Shown: piece after piece, positions 36,904-46,845 of the stretch
How the letters are laid out: each line of letters starts with the position of its first letter
Position numbering within the stretch: the stretch's first letter is position 1
Source of the DNA: Thiomicrospira sp. ALE5
GTDB taxonomy: Bacteria > Pseudomonadota > Gammaproteobacteria > Thiomicrospirales > Thiomicrospiraceae
Assembly: GCF_900112445.1 (NCBI RefSeq)
Contig: NZ_FOYY01000004.1
Coordinates: forward strand, 124,001-188,000
Direction: 5' to 3'
DNA: 64,000 bases
Notes under the pieces: model-generated
Seen by the model: the letters and a program-made list of their open reading frames with translations, nothing else
Databases searched by the model: none
Told to the model about the DNA's origin: nothing
Made by a program: the position numbers and the translations under genes

Positions 36904-37523
36904 TATGCTAGGTCTCCTTCTTCGACTTCTTCACCGATTCTTATGACGGTTTCTGATAGATAGCTATGGATAGGAACATCTAGGTTTGAGGGTGCTGGAA
37001 CAGATCTAAATACACGTCCCGCAAGGTCAAAACTTGAACCATGACATGGACAGAAAAAACCACCTCGCCAACCTGCAGCCATATCCGGTGAATTCGGTGC
37101 AGGACGATATAGCGGAGAACAACCTAGGTGTGTACAAATGCCAACTACAACAAGATATTCTGGCTTTATTGATCTTGTTAGGTTTTTAGCATAGTCAGGT
37201 TGTACCGAGTTATTAGACATTGGATCACGCACAACATCGTCTAACTCGGTTAATTGTTCCAACATCGCTGGCGTTCTTCTAACCACCCAAACTGGCATAC
37301 CACGCCAATTCACCGTGATCATTTGCCCTGGCTGCATTTGACTTACATCTGCGTTGGCGGGTGCCCCCGCAGCTTGAGCGCGTTCACTTGGTTTCCAATA
37401 ACCTACAAAAGGAACGGCAACAAACGCCGCGCCAACGGCACCAACTACACCTGTTGCACCGGCCAACACTTGGCGACGTTTTAGGTTGGGTGTTTCAATT
37501 ACTTTCGTTTCAGACATAGTCAT
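36903..37523 (-). CDS. petA: Rieske iron-sulfur protein of the bc1 complex
   Basis: About 206 residues from the ATG at 37523, which has GAGGAAG just upstream; 37541 and 37517 are alternative in-frame starts. A twin-arginine motif (KRRQVLAGATG) and one membrane anchor suggest Tat export. The [2Fe-2S] ligands are in CTHLGC and CPCHGSSFD. It accepts electrons from quinol in cytochrome b. The start of the petABC operon is here; 37542-37657 upstream holds no gene. Confidence 0.94.
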   Translation of the reverse strand: MTMSETKVIETPNLKRRQVLAGATGVVGAVGAAFVAVPFVGYWKPSERAQAAGAPANADVSQMQPGQMITVNWRGMPVWVVRRTPAMLEQLTELDDVVRDPMSNNSVQPDYAKNLTRSIKPEYLVVVGICTHLGCSPLYRPAPNSPDMAAGWRGGFFCPCHGSSFDLAGRVFRSVPAPSNLDVPIHSYLSETVIRIGEEVEEGDLA

Positions 37524-37657
37524 GACTTCCTCATGGCTCAAAATTGAACAGCTATTCTACCTAAGCAGTTGAAATAGTTGTATAAATAAATCTTTATAGC
37601 CTAATTAACAGGCTCTATCCTCTAAATAAAAAATGTTTAAACTGTTGTTTTTAAAGC

Positions 37658-38401
37658 TTAAACGGGGTTTGGTAAATCAACAAATATGCAATCCATTAAA
37701 AATTTTTCCCTTATATGCTCAGCTAAAGCCTTCACACCCCAGGTCTCTGTAGCATGATGACCAGCAGCAAAATAATGTATTTTACCCTCTGCGGCACTGT
37801 GAAATGTCTGCTCAGAGACTTCGCCGCTGATAAAAACATCTGCGCCCCAGGCACACGCCTGATCAATCATGTTCTGCGCCCCGCCAGTGCACCAGGCTAC
37901 CTTTTCTATCTGCTCTGGACCACCTGGAAGATGAAGTAATTGACGATTTAACAAGGCATTAATACTTTGTTTAAACTGCTCAATTGACACTGGACTGGCC
38001 AAGCAACCCAAACGCAACAGACCTTCCTCTGGCGTAATGTCTTTTAAGCCTATTTGAGCCCCCAGCACGGCGTTATTACCCATAACAGGGTGAGCATCTA
38101 ACGGCAAATGATAAGCGATTAAGTTGATATCATGCATAAGTAGCTTTTTGAGCCTATTTCGCTTCATGCCACAAACTTCTGGCGCTTCATTGCGCCAAAA
38201 ATAACCGTGATGAACAATAATCGCATCTGCCTGATGGGCAATTGCATAATCAATAAGCGCTTCTGACGCTGTTACACCCGTGATAATTTTTTTTAACTCA
38301 CCAGTGCCTTCAACCTGAAGCCCATTTGGGGCATAGTCTTTAAATTTATCGATAGCCAGATAATCAGCTAAATAATCCAATAGGGTTTGTCGTGCAATCA
38401 T
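37658..38401 (-). CDS. Nif3-like dinuclear metal-centre protein (YbgI family)
   Basis: About 247 residues from the ATG at 38401 (MIARQTLLDYLADYL); an upstream start at 38419 is possible. Metal-binding histidines lie in AIIVHHGYFW, LIAYHLPLDAH and YFAAGHHATETWG, and the YAPNGLQVEG opening is typical. Family members bind two metal ions and have been linked to GTP cyclohydrolase-like or cofactor-handling roles, which remain uncertain. It lies 22 bases after hisC on the same strand. Confidence 0.88.
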   Translation of the reverse strand: MIARQTLLDYLADYLAIDKFKDYAPNGLQVEGTGELKKIITGVTASEALIDYAIAHQADAIIVHHGYFWRNEAPEVCGMKRNRLKKLLMHDINLIAYHLPLDAHPVMGNNAVLGAQIGLKDITPEEGLLRLGCLASPVSIEQFKQSINALLNRQLLHLPGGPEQIEKVAWCTGGAQNMIDQACAWGADVFISGEVSEQTFHSAAEGKIHYFAAGHHATETWGVKALAEHIREKFLMDCIFVDLPNPV

Positions 38402-38423
38402 ATCAAACGCTCCTTGCAATGGA

Positions 38424-39533
38424 TCAATTTGAACCTAGCAACCCACTTAAAGCCTCTAAAAGCTGGTCATTTTCGGTTGGCGACCCGACAGTAATGCGCA
38501 AACAATTTGCTAACACACCGCCTTGTGAACTCAAGTTTTTAATTAAAATACCGGCTGCCTTTAAACCATCAAAAACCTCAGTGGCACTTGGACTGGCATC
38601 ACATAACCGAACTACAATAAAATTGGCAGCGGTAGGATAGACTTTAACCCCAGGTAGTGCGGCCAAGGCTTGACTCAATTGGATACGATCATCACAAATC
38701 TGTTGCGCCTGCTCAGCTAAAATAGACCAATGCGAAAGCGCAACTAACGCGCTTGCTTGCGTCATGGTATTGATGTTGTAGGGCAAACGTAGCTTATCCA
38801 CCTGCTCAATCCAGGCCTTCGGCCCTACAAGATAGCCTAAACGTAATCCCGCTAGTCCTACTTTAGAAAAGGTGCGCATCACTAAAAGGTGTGGATAGCG
38901 CACGGTATCGAAAATAAAACTATCTTCTGCGAAGGCGTGATAGGCTTCATCCACCACGACCAGGCCTGGTGCGGCTTCAATAATTCGAATTAAATCCTGT
39001 CGAGCTAGTGCATTACCGGTTGGGTTATTGGGGTAAGCAATAAACACCAAAGCCGGTTGCTGTTGCGTCATGGCCTCAATAAAGGCATCGACATCTAATT
39101 CGAAATCGTCATTCAATGCCACCGAACAATAGTCTGCACCCAAAAACCGTGCAATCATGTCATACATCACAAATGTCGGTGCAATTGACATCACTTTCGC
39201 ACCCGGTTGATTAACGGCCATAATGATCAACTGAATCAACTCATCAGAGCCATTACCGAACAGTAATCCTGTTTCAGCGGCTAAACCCAAATGCTGATGG
39301 AGCGCGTTATGTAGCTCAGTCGCACCCGGGTCAGGGTAGCGGTTCAGACTCAACTCTGCCAGCTTATCCAACCAGGCCTGGCGCAACAACGGCGGCCAGT
39401 CATAGGGGTTTTCCATGGCATCAAGTTTCACCATTTTCGCGCTTGGCGGAACATGATAAGCATGCAACGCCTGAATTTCTGGGCGTACTAACTGTGCAAC
39501 CGCCTGATCGACCGAGCTAAACTGAGCGGTCAT
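38424..39533 (-). CDS. hisC: Histidinol-phosphate aminotransferase
   Basis: About 369 residues from the ATG at 39533, one base after hisD ends; an upstream start at 39590 would lie inside hisD. It is a PLP aminotransferase (fold type I), converting imidazole-acetol phosphate and glutamate to histidinol phosphate. The PLP lysine is in MRTFSKVGLAGLRLGYLVG. LDAMENPYDWP at the N-terminus and VVVDEAYHAF are family marks. Confidence 0.94.
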   Translation of the reverse strand: MTAQFSSVDQAVAQLVRPEIQALHAYHVPPSAKMVKLDAMENPYDWPPLLRQAWLDKLAELSLNRYPDPGATELHNALHQHLGLAAETGLLFGNGSDELIQLIIMAVNQPGAKVMSIAPTFVMYDMIARFLGADYCSVALNDDFELDVDAFIEAMTQQQPALVFIAYPNNPTGNALARQDLIRIIEAAPGLVVVDEAYHAFAEDSFIFDTVRYPHLLVMRTFSKVGLAGLRLGYLVGPKAWIEQVDKLRLPYNINTMTQASALVALSHWSILAEQAQQICDDRIQLSQALAALPGVKVYPTAANFIVVRLCDASPSATEVFDGLKAAGILIKNLSSQGGVLANCLRITVGSPTENDQLLEALSGLLGSN

Positions 39534-39534
39534 A

Positions 39535-40842
39535 TTATTTGCGCAACCGATAACGGGCAGACGCAGCATGGGCTTGCAAGCCTTCACCATCCGCCAGAAT
39601 TGCGGCAGTACGCCCCAGGGTATCCGCCCCGTCAGGTGAACACATAATCAAACTTGAACGCTTCTGAAAATCATACACGCCTAAAGGTGAAGAAAATCGC
39701 GCGGTACGAGAAGTCGGTAATACGTGGTTAGGCCCGGCACAATAATCACCCAAGGCTTCAGCCGTGTAACGCCCCATAAAAATAGCACCCGCATGACGGA
39801 TTTTAGGCAGCATCGCTTTGGGATCTGCAACAGATAACTCTAAATGCTCAGGCGCAATCAGGTTAATCATCTCGATCGCCTGCTCCATATCCTTAACCGT
39901 AATGACCGCACCACGGCTTTCTAATGCCGTGCGAATAATATCTTTTCTAGGCATGGTATCTACTAAACGCGTCATGCTCGCAACCACCTTATCGGCAAAA
40001 GCCGCATCTGGTGTCACTAGAATTGATTGGGCATCTTCATCGTGCTCTGCTTGGGAAAACAAGTCCATTGCAATCCAATCAGGATCGGTTTCACCATCAC
40101 ACACCACCAGAATTTCTGAGGGGCCAGCAATCATGTCAATCCCGACCGTACCAAACACCATCCGTTTCGCTGTCGCGACATAAATATTGCCTGGTCCCAC
40201 AATTTTATCCACCGCTGGAATGGTTTCAGTTCCATAGGCTAGTGCCGCAACCGCTTGCGCGCCACCAACGCAGAACACGCGATCAACACCACATATTGCC
40301 GCAGCAGCTAAAACTAATTCATTGACCTCACCCCGAGGCGTAGGCACTACCATAATCAGTTCTTTTACGCCTGCGACTTTCGCCGGTACCGCATTCATCA
40401 CCACCGACGAAGGATAAGCCGCCTTACCGCCTGGTACGTACAAGCCAACACGATCTAATGGCGTTACCTGCTGACCTAGCATCGTGCCATCAGCTTCTTC
40501 ATAACTCCATGAGTCCGATTTTTGACGTAAATGATAAGCTTCAACCCGTTTTGCTGACAATTGGAGTGCTTCACGTTGTTCAGTAGGTAAGCCAGTCAGG
40601 GCTTGCTGCAAACGCGCTTGCGGAATTTCTAAGTGCGCCTGATCAGTTAAGGTCAACTGGTCAAATTTTGCAGTGTAATCCATTAAGGCTTGGTTACCGC
40701 GCTGGCGGACATCCATCACCACTTCTTTAACAACCTGGTTTACACGATCATCGGACACACTTTCCCATGCCAGGATTTGGTCCATTTTGGTATTAAAATC
40801 TGCTTCGTTCGCATCAAAACGTCGGATGGCTAGCGTGCTCAT
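39535..40842 (-). CDS. hisD: Histidinol dehydrogenase
   Basis: A 435-residue zinc enzyme that performs the last two oxidations to histidine. [26 protein letters not shown] and [16 protein letters not shown] (zinc and catalytic glutamate/histidine) and [14 protein letters not shown] are conserved. It lies two bases after hisG, with hisC next, forming hisG-hisD-hisC. Confidence 0.96.
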   Translation of the reverse strand: MSTLAIRRFDANEADFNTKMDQILAWESVSDDRVNQVVKEVVMDVRQRGNQALMDYTAKFDQLTLTDQAHLEIPQARLQQALTGLPTEQREALQLSAKRVEAYHLRQKSDSWSYEEADGTMLGQQVTPLDRVGLYVPGGKAAYPSSVVMNAVPAKVAGVKELIMVVPTPRGEVNELVLAAAAICGVDRVFCVGGAQAVAALAYGTETIPAVDKIVGPGNIYVATAKRMVFGTVGIDMIAGPSEILVVCDGETDPDWIAMDLFSQAEHDEDAQSILVTPDAAFADKVVASMTRLVDTMPRKDIIRTALESRGAVITVKDMEQAIEMINLIAPEHLELSVADPKAMLPKIRHAGAIFMGRYTAEALGDYCAGPNHVLPTSRTARFSSPLGVYDFQKRSSLIMCSPDGADTLGRTAAILADGEGLQAHAASARYRLRK

Positions 40843-40844
40843 GA

Positions 40845-41477
40845 TTATTTACCTATTACTGTATTGAATTTTTCAATTATTTGCTGAATTTGCTGATATT
40901 TTGTTTTGTAAGCATGTTGATTCACAATTAAGCGTGAACTAATGTCAGCAATGTGCTCCAACGGTTTGAGGTGATTTGCTTTTAAGGTATTACCGGTGTC
41001 AACTAAATCCACAATACGATCTGCTAAGCCAATCAGAGGCGCCAATTCCATTGAACCGTAAAGCTTAATTAGATCAACTTGCTGGCCCTGTGCGGCATAA
41101 TAGGCCCGAGCTGAATTGACATATTTAGTCGCTATTTTTAAACGATGACCATGCGGACGTTCTTCAACAGGACCGGCCACCATTAAGCGACATTTAGCAA
41201 TCTGTAAATCAAGTAGCTCGTACAGATTATCACTGGGTGCTTCCATTAACACGTCTTTACCCGCCACTCCTAGATCAGCAGCGCCGTAAGAAACATAGGT
41301 GGGTGCATCCGTGGTTCTCACGACTAATAAGCGAACATTAGGCTGAGTCGTTTCCAAAATCAATTTTCGGCTTGTATCCGGATCGTCCAAAGGTTCGATA
41401 CCCGCTGCCTTTAACAATGGCAAGGTATCTTTAAAAATGCGCCCTTTTGATAGGGCAATCGTAAGTTGATTTGACAT
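40845..41477 (-). CDS. hisG: ATP phosphoribosyltransferase, short form (HisGs)
   Basis: A 210-residue catalytic subunit that starts histidine synthesis by joining PRPP to ATP. The PRPP loop is [15 protein letters not shown], and the N-terminus is [18 protein letters not shown]. The length and the lack of the C-terminal regulatory domain (the long form has about 295 residues) mark the short form, which needs the HisZ partner. No hisZ lies in this window. It follows murA by 18 bases. Confidence 0.95.
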   Translation of the reverse strand: MSNQLTIALSKGRIFKDTLPLLKAAGIEPLDDPDTSRKLILETTQPNVRLLVVRTTDAPTYVSYGAADLGVAGKDVLMEAPSDNLYELLDLQIAKCRLMVAGPVEERPHGHRLKIATKYVNSARAYYAAQGQQVDLIKLYGSMELAPLIGLADRIVDLVDTGNTLKANHLKPLEHIADISSRLIVNQHAYKTKYQQIQQIIEKFNTVIGK

Positions 41478-41495
41478 AGCTTTCTCAGTAAATTA

Positions 41496-42752
41496 TTAGC
41501 TCAGGCGTTGAATATTCGCGCCTAAACGGTGAAACTTTTCTTCAATTAATTCATAACCACGATCAATATGATAAATGTGCTCGACAAAGGTTTCACCTTC
41601 GGCCACCAAAGCAGCTAAAATCAAACAGGCTGATGCACGCAGATCGGTTGCCATAACCCTACTACCGTGTAATTTGTCAGAGCCTGCCGTCAGAGCAAAA
41701 TTATCATTCACTTCAATATGCGCTCCCATCTTGGCAAGCTCATTAACATGCATAAACCGGTTTTCGAAAATGGTTTCTTGTATCGACCCTGGCCCCGTAG
41801 CCAAAACATTCATCACTAAAAACTGCGCCTGCATATCCGTTGGGAAGCCCGGGTAAGGTTGCGTTTCAATTACAACTGACTTTAATTGACGATCACGACA
41901 ATCAAGATGAATTTTACGATCCTCTACTTGAACATCACACCCAGCCTCTGTGAACTTTACCAGCACAGATTTTAGATGGCTGGGCTCAACACTGGTTACG
42001 GTAACGGCAGACCCCGTCACGGCTGCTGCAGCTAAATAAGTGCCAGCTTCAATACGGTCAGGAATGACACGGTAATCAACCCCGTTCAACTCATCAACAC
42101 CCTCAATTACCAGATGTTCGGTGCCAATACCGGTAATTTTAGCGCCCATTTTGGTTAGGAAAATGGCCAGATCGGTTACTTCTGGCTCACAGGCCGCATT
42201 ACGCAGATGCGTAGTACCTTTTGCAAGCACCGCTCCCATCAGCAGATTCTCAGTACCCGTCACCGTTACTTTATCCATAGTAATGTCGGCGCCTTGAAGT
42301 CGAGTAGCTTTGGCATGGATAAATCCATCTGCAATGGACACCTTAGCGCCCATCGCCTCAAAACCTCTAATATGAATGTCAACAGGTCTTGTTCCTATTG
42401 CACAACCTCCAGGCAAAGCAACTCGTGCCTCACCGAAACGTGCTAACAAGGGCCCCATCACAAGAATGGATGCGCGCATTGTTTTCACCAAAGAAAAAGG
42501 CGCTGTAAAATCCCTCAACTGACTAGCATTAATAGTAATATTCATGCGCTCATCAATCAAAACTTCACCGCCCAGGGTGGCTAACAACTGCAAGCTCGTT
42601 GTAACATCTTTTAAATGCGGAATATTAGACAGCGTTACCGGCGTCTTAGCCAAGATGCAACCCATTAATATTGGCAAAGCGGCATTTTTAGATCCCGATA
42701 TTTCAACTTCGCCTTGGAGTTTAGCGCCCCCTTTTATCAGCAACTTCTCCAT
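41496..42752 (-). CDS. murA: UDP-N-acetylglucosamine 1-carboxyvinyltransferase
   Basis: A 418-residue enzyme of the first committed peptidoglycan step, adding enolpyruvate to UDP-GlcNAc. The catalytic cysteine, which is also the fosfomycin target, is present in GGCAIGTRPVDIHIRGF near residue 115. The N-terminal GGAKLQGEVEISGSKNAALPI block is canonical. The start is adjacent to the ibaG stop. Confidence 0.97.
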   Translation of the reverse strand: MEKLLIKGGAKLQGEVEISGSKNAALPILMGCILAKTPVTLSNIPHLKDVTTSLQLLATLGGEVLIDERMNITINASQLRDFTAPFSLVKTMRASILVMGPLLARFGEARVALPGGCAIGTRPVDIHIRGFEAMGAKVSIADGFIHAKATRLQGADITMDKVTVTGTENLLMGAVLAKGTTHLRNAACEPEVTDLAIFLTKMGAKITGIGTEHLVIEGVDELNGVDYRVIPDRIEAGTYLAAAAVTGSAVTVTSVEPSHLKSVLVKFTEAGCDVQVEDRKIHLDCRDRQLKSVVIETQPYPGFPTDMQAQFLVMNVLATGPGSIQETIFENRFMHVNELAKMGAHIEVNDNFALTAGSDKLHGSRVMATDLRASACLILAALVAEGETFVEHIYHIDRGYELIEEKFHRLGANIQRLS

Positions 42753-42980
42753 CTAATTAGACTCAAGCACACTAGTTTTAATGGACAGCGCATGCAACTC
42801 ACCCGATTCAAACTGACCTTTAAAAATCTCGTTAACCATTCTATGGCGCTTGATGGGCGCTAATCCTTTAAACTGGGTAGCTTTAACTTCCACCGAGAAA
42901 TTACAATCGGCGCCCGACATGGTTACCTGACTGCCAGGTAATACTTCATGAATCATTTGCTGAATTTTTTCTGGAGACAT
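42753..42980 (-). CDS. ibaG: BolA-family protein IbaG
   Basis: A 75-residue BolA/YrbA protein with the conserved histidine in APIKRHRMVNEIFKGQF, near residue 42. BolA-type proteins bind glutaredoxins around a [2Fe-2S] cluster and affect envelope stress and iron handling. Its placement between an ABC exporter/mla block and murA is the standard gammaproteobacterial order. Confidence 0.92.
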   Translation of the reverse strand: MSPEKIQQMIHEVLPGSQVTMSGADCNFSVEVKATQFKGLAPIKRHRMVNEIFKGQFESGELHALSIKTSVLESN

Positions 42981-42995
42981 TACGCTTTCCTTTTT

Positions 42996-43757
42996 TTAAT
43001 GGCGTATTTTAACGCCTTTATGCAACAAAACTAAATTTATTGCGCTCACCAATACCAAAAAAACAAGCGTTATAACCAAACTAAGGCCTACTGATACGTC
43101 TGAAACACCGTAGAAACCATAACGAAAGCCATCCACCATATAGAAAAATGGATTAAACATTGACATAAACTGCCAAAAGCTAGGCAACGAATAAATAGAG
43201 TAGAAAACGCCACTTAGGAAAGTGAGCGGCATGATTATAAAGTTTTGAAATGCCGCTAAATGATCATACTTTTCGGCCACTATGCCAGCAATTAAGCCCA
43301 GCCCACCGACAACCGCCGCGCTAAGTACAGCAAATAATAAAATCCATCCGGCATAATGTATCTGCAAGTCATAGCCCATCCAACCTACCAGCAACACCCC
43401 GACGCCAACGGCTAATCCGCGCACAACCGCTGCGGCTACAAATGCCACATATAAATCTAAAGCGGTAAGTGGACTTAGCAAAACAAAGCTTAAATTGCCA
43501 TAGATTTTTGATTGAATAATACTTGAAGAGGAATTGGAAAAGGCATTCTGCAAGATAGCCATCATGACCAGGCCTGGTATTAAAAACTGGCTATAGCTGA
43601 TATTGCCAAATTCTAAAATTTTAGTCTCGATCACTGTGCCAAAGATCAGTAAAAACAACAAGGTCGATACAATTGGCGCAAAAATGGTTTGCACGGCTAC
43701 CGAATAAAAGCGGCGAACCTCTTTGACAAAGAATGTCCATGAGCCATAATAATTCAA
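42996..43757 (-). CDS. ABC-2 type exporter permease (YadH-like)
   Basis: About 253 residues with six membrane segments. The start is probably TTG at 43757, which shares TTGA with the stop of the ATPase gene and has GGAG about nine bases upstream. The Met start at 43850 would lie deep inside the ATPase gene. The body, from YYGSWTFFVKEVRRFYSVAVQ through GLVMMAILQNAFSNSSSSIIQSKIYGN, is typical of YadH. Substrate unknown; family members may export lipid- or polysaccharide-type compounds. Confidence 0.85.
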   Translation of the reverse strand: MNYYGSWTFFVKEVRRFYSVAVQTIFAPIVSTLLFLLIFGTVIETKILEFGNISYSQFLIPGLVMMAILQNAFSNSSSSIIQSKIYGNLSFVLLSPLTALDLYVAFVAAAVVRGLAVGVGVLLVGWMGYDLQIHYAGWILLFAVLSAAVVGGLGLIAGIVAEKYDHLAAFQNFIIMPLTFLSGVFYSIYSLPSFWQFMSMFNPFFYMVDGFRYGFYGVSDVSVGLSLVITLVFLVLVSAINLVLLHKGVKIRH

Positions 43758-44686
43758 GACGTTGACTCCGTGATATTTAAAAACACATCTTCTAATTTTG
43801 CATCTTGCAAGCGTATATCCGCCAATGCCACACCCTGCTGCTGTGCCCAAGCCAATAATTGTGCGGTAGTAATCGATTTTGCCAACTTAATCTTAAACTT
43901 GACCGGTGACAAGCCCTGCACCTCAAATACATCCGCAGCAAAATCGGCTTGCTGTAGCAGGCCTGCTAACTCAGCCGGCTGTTCAAGCTCTAGCTGAAGG
44001 TGTCGATAAGGGTGTCTTGCAATTAGATCCTGGGTTTTTTCCAGTGCAATTAATTGGCCTTTTTGCATGATGCCTACGCTATCACACAGGCTCTCCGCCT
44101 CTTCCAAATAATGGGTTGTCAAAATGATAGTATGACCTTGTTGGTGCAGTTCTTTAGCAAATTGCCATAGCGTTCGACGTAAATCGACATCCACTCCCGC
44201 AGTAGGCTCGTCTAGCACAATCACTTGTGGACGATGCACCAATGCCATTGCAATAAGTACCCGTCGCTTCATGCCACCTGATAGTTGCTGGGTGTCTACT
44301 CCCGCCTTATCGGTTAAGGACAATCTCGCCAACAATTCATCAATCCAGGCCTGCTGCTTGGCGCCCCGCAAACCAAAATAGCCTGACTGCAGGGTTAACA
44401 ATTGACGGATATTAAAAAATGGATCAGCGATTAACTCTTGCGGTACTAACCCGAGTGCTCGACGTGCCGAAACGGATTCAGTTACAACATCGTGCCCCAT
44501 GACCTTTACATGACCACTTGTTGCCCTAACTAAACCAGCCATAATATTGATGAGCGTTGATTTACCCGCGCCATTGGGACCAAGCAGTCCAAAAAACTGC
44601 CCTTGCTCGACATTAAAACTAATATGGTCTAGCGCTTTTAAAGACTTATAGTATTTAGTTAGCCCGATAAACTCGATTGCGTTCAT
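43754..44686 (-). CDS. ABC exporter ATPase (YadG-like)
   Basis: About 310 residues from the ATG at 44686, which overlaps the mlaB stop by four bases. Walker A is GPNGAGKSTLINIMAG, the signature is LSGGMKRRVLIAM and Walker B is VIVLDEPTAGVD. The C-terminal extension after residue 220 is common in drug/lipid exporter ATPases of this group. It powers the permease coded directly downstream. Confidence 0.9.
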   Translation of the reverse strand: MNAIEFIGLTKYYKSLKALDHISFNVEQGQFFGLLGPNGAGKSTLINIMAGLVRATSGHVKVMGHDVVTESVSARRALGLVPQELIADPFFNIRQLLTLQSGYFGLRGAKQQAWIDELLARLSLTDKAGVDTQQLSGGMKRRVLIAMALVHRPQVIVLDEPTAGVDVDLRRTLWQFAKELHQQGHTIILTTHYLEEAESLCDSVGIMQKGQLIALEKTQDLIARHPYRHLQLELEQPAELAGLLQQADFAADVFEVQGLSPVKFKIKLAKSITTAQLLAWAQQQGVALADIRLQDAKLEDVFLNITESTS

Positions 44687-44973
44687 GCACACGCCTGATT
44701 AAGTGGTTGCTGTAGATTATACAATTGGGCTAATTCTTTTGCTGTTGACGGCAGCCCAATTAACTTTAAGTCACTAGACCCTTCCAACCAACAGACCAAA
44801 CAGGCTAAACCCGCGCTATCAAGCTGATCAATGCCCGTTAGATCGATACGGTTAAAGGGATATTGCTTCGCCTTAAACCAGGTCTGGATTTTAGGCTGCT
44901 GGTGAATTGCCGCCAAAGTAAAACTGCCCTCAAGAGTTAAGCATTGATCAGCAAGCTGCCACTGCAAAGCCAC
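44683..44973 (-). CDS. mlaB: STAS-domain phospholipid transport subunit MlaB
   Basis: A 96-residue STAS protein (FNRIDLTGIDQLDSAGLACLVCWLEG), small and cytoplasmic. MlaB binds MlaF and tunes ATPase activity of the inner-membrane MlaFEDB complex. It starts one base from the mlaC end and overlaps the following ATPase gene by ATGA, closing the mlaFEDCB order. Confidence 0.85.
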   Translation of the reverse strand: MALQWQLADQCLTLEGSFTLAAIHQQPKIQTWFKAKQYPFNRIDLTGIDQLDSAGLACLVCWLEGSSDLKLIGLPSTAKELAQLYNLQQPLNQACA

Positions 44974-45588
44974 TTAATAAAACCCCGCATTACGTTCTCT
45001 CATGCCATCAATAACAGCTTGCAGTCCGCGACGCTCAATATCTGCACTATAGGTCTGGCGTAAACTCAGTAATAAACTAATATTTTCCGCCAATACATCA
45101 TAAATGACCCAGTTACCACTATTTGCTTCCTTGTGAACACGATACGCGATATCAAAATTACTGCCATTTGTTTGCTTAACACGTGTTTGCACAATAACTC
45201 TGTCTTGGCCATCTGGGATAGCCGATCCTATTTCAACACTTTCCACATTGAAACGCATTAGACTGCTAGAGTATTGCTGAATAACTGAAAGTGTAAACTG
45301 CTCTACAAAATCCTGCTGCTGCTGTGGCGTAGCGGTACGCCAATCACGCCCCACAACAAATCGAGCCATCCGCATGGTATCCACATAGGGCAATAAATTC
45401 ACATCAGCAAACGCTTTTAGTGCCTTGGGGTCTTGTGCCAGTTCTTCGGCACGTTCCTTCAGCTCATTTAAAACTAAACCTGACATCCCTTGAATCATAA
45501 CCTGAGGATCAGATTGATCAACACTTGCAGCTTTGGCCACCCCAAAACTTAATAATGCTGCCATCGCAGTAGCTGTTATCCACTTCAT
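44974..45588 (-). CDS. mlaC: Periplasmic phospholipid-binding protein MlaC
   Basis: A 204-residue protein with a signal peptide (ATAMAALLSFGVAKAAS). It carries a phospholipid between the MlaA complex in the outer membrane and MlaFEDB. LLPYVDTMRMARFVVGRDWRTATPQQQQDFVEQF is the conserved central region, here quoted by its ends. Start overlaps mlaD by four bases. Confidence 0.93.
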   Translation of the reverse strand: MKWITATAMAALLSFGVAKAASVDQSDPQVMIQGMSGLVLNELKERAEELAQDPKALKAFADVNLLPYVDTMRMARFVVGRDWRTATPQQQQDFVEQFTLSVIQQYSSSLMRFNVESVEIGSAIPDGQDRVIVQTRVKQTNGSNFDIAYRVHKEANSGNWVIYDVLAENISLLLSLRQTYSADIERRGLQAVIDGMRERNAGFY

Positions 45589-46061
45589 TCTCGACCTCCT
45601 TCGGTCAAACTAACCATTAATCGTCCAATTAAGTTTTCTAACACCAGTGCTGATTGGGTAAAGTGAATGCGATCACCTGCTTGCAACACCATATCATCTC
45701 CACCGACTTCTAAGCCAATATATTGACTCCCTAATAAACCAGAGGTCAAGATCGATACGGAAGAATCCATAGGAATGTCATCAAACTCGCTATAAATATC
45801 CATCACAACACGTGCACGATATGACACTGGATCTAACTCAATGCGATCTACACGCCCAATCAAGACTCCCGATACTTTCACTGGGGCACGCGCCGTTAGG
45901 CCACCTATATTTGAAAACAGTGCATCAACCTGGTAGGAAGAACGCTCCTGAAAGCCGCTAAAATTACTTACTTTAAGCGCAATAAAAACCGTTGATATCA
46001 AAGCGATAAGCACCAATAAACCGACACCTATTTCAAACTTAAGTTGTTTTGACATGCTCAT
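45585..46061 (-). CDS. mlaD: MCE-domain phospholipid transport subunit MlaD
   Basis: A 158-residue protein with one N-terminal membrane anchor (IGVGLLVLIALISTVFIAL, residues 11-29) and an MCE domain (GGLTARAPVKVSGVLIGRVD; SGLLGSQYIGLEVGG). MlaD hexamers form the periplasmic ring that accepts lipid from MlaC. It is slightly shorter than the E. coli protein at the C-terminus. It lies seven bases after mlaE. Confidence 0.94.
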   Translation of the reverse strand: MSMSKQLKFEIGVGLLVLIALISTVFIALKVSNFSGFQERSSYQVDALFSNIGGLTARAPVKVSGVLIGRVDRIELDPVSYRARVVMDIYSEFDDIPMDSSVSILTSGLLGSQYIGLEVGGDDMVLQAGDRIHFTQSALVLENLIGRLMVSLTEGGRE

Positions 46062-46068
46062 TCCTTTC

Positions 46069-46845
46069 TCAGGTAAACATTATTGAAGTTAAGATAAAGT
46101 CTAAACCCAGCACACCTAATGAAGCATGTACAACGGTTCGTGTGGTCGCCCGACTTACACCTTCTGAAGTCGGAATGGCATAGCAGCCCTGATAGAGTGC
46201 AACGAGTGCAATCAACACTGCAAACACTACCGCCTTAATAAAACCATTGATGACATCCGCATGCCAGTCTACATTTTGATTCATCTGAGACCAAAACGCA
46301 CCCGAATCAACACCTAACCAACCGACGGTAACGACATAGCCGCCAAAAATCCCTAGCGCAATAAAAATCATCGCTAGCATTGGCAATGCAATAATGCAGG
46401 CCAACACACGCGGCATTACCACATAGCGCATTGGATCAACGGCCATCATTTCCAATGCTGAAAATTGCTCTGTTGAACGCATGAGTCCGACTTCCGCTGT
46501 TAAGGCCGAGCCAGCACGGCCGGCAAACAACAGTGCCGCCACGACTGGTCCCAATTCACGAATCAACGATAGCGCAGTCATGGTACCGACGGCTTCTTCA
46601 GAGTTGAATGTTTTAAGAATATGATGACCTTGCAAGCCCAACACCATACCCACAAATAAACCCGCTGTAACAATAATAGGCAATGATAAAACGCCAGCCA
46701 TATAAACTTGTTTTATTAGCAACCTGATCCGCCAGATCCCCCCTGGAACCAATGGCAATAATTGCCAAATAAATAATGCCATCTGCCCAATACCCGCGAG
46801 CAGCATTAAGCTCGAACGCCCAAGACTCGCAATGGCTTTAATCAT
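46069..46845 (-). CDS. mlaE: Phospholipid ABC permease MlaE
   Basis: 258 residues from the ATG at 46845 (MIKAIASLGRSSLMLL). A longer reading from 46998 has 51 extra residues inside mlaF that match nothing, so I reject it. Five or so membrane segments are present, with GLFVGMVLGLQGHHIL and ELGPVVAALLFAGRAGSALTAEVG of the permease family. Its start overlaps the mlaF end by eight bases. Confidence 0.94.
   Translation of the reverse strand: MIKAIASLGRSSLMLLAGIGQMALFIWQLLPLVPGGIWRIRLLIKQVYMAGVLSLPIIVTAGLFVGMVLGLQGHHILKTFNSEEAVGTMTALSLIRELGPVVAALLFAGRAGSALTAEVGLMRSTEQFSALEMMAVDPMRYVVMPRVLACIIALPMLAMIFIALGIFGGYVVTVGWLGVDSGAFWSQMNQNVDWHADVINGFIKAVVFAVLIALVALYQGCYAIPTSEGVSRATTRTVVHASLGVLGLDFILTSIMFT

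Noticed and set aside
43758-43850. Met-start extension of the ABC permease
   Set aside because: It overlaps almost 100 bases of the ATPase gene and has no family match; TTG at 43757 with GGAG upstream fits better.
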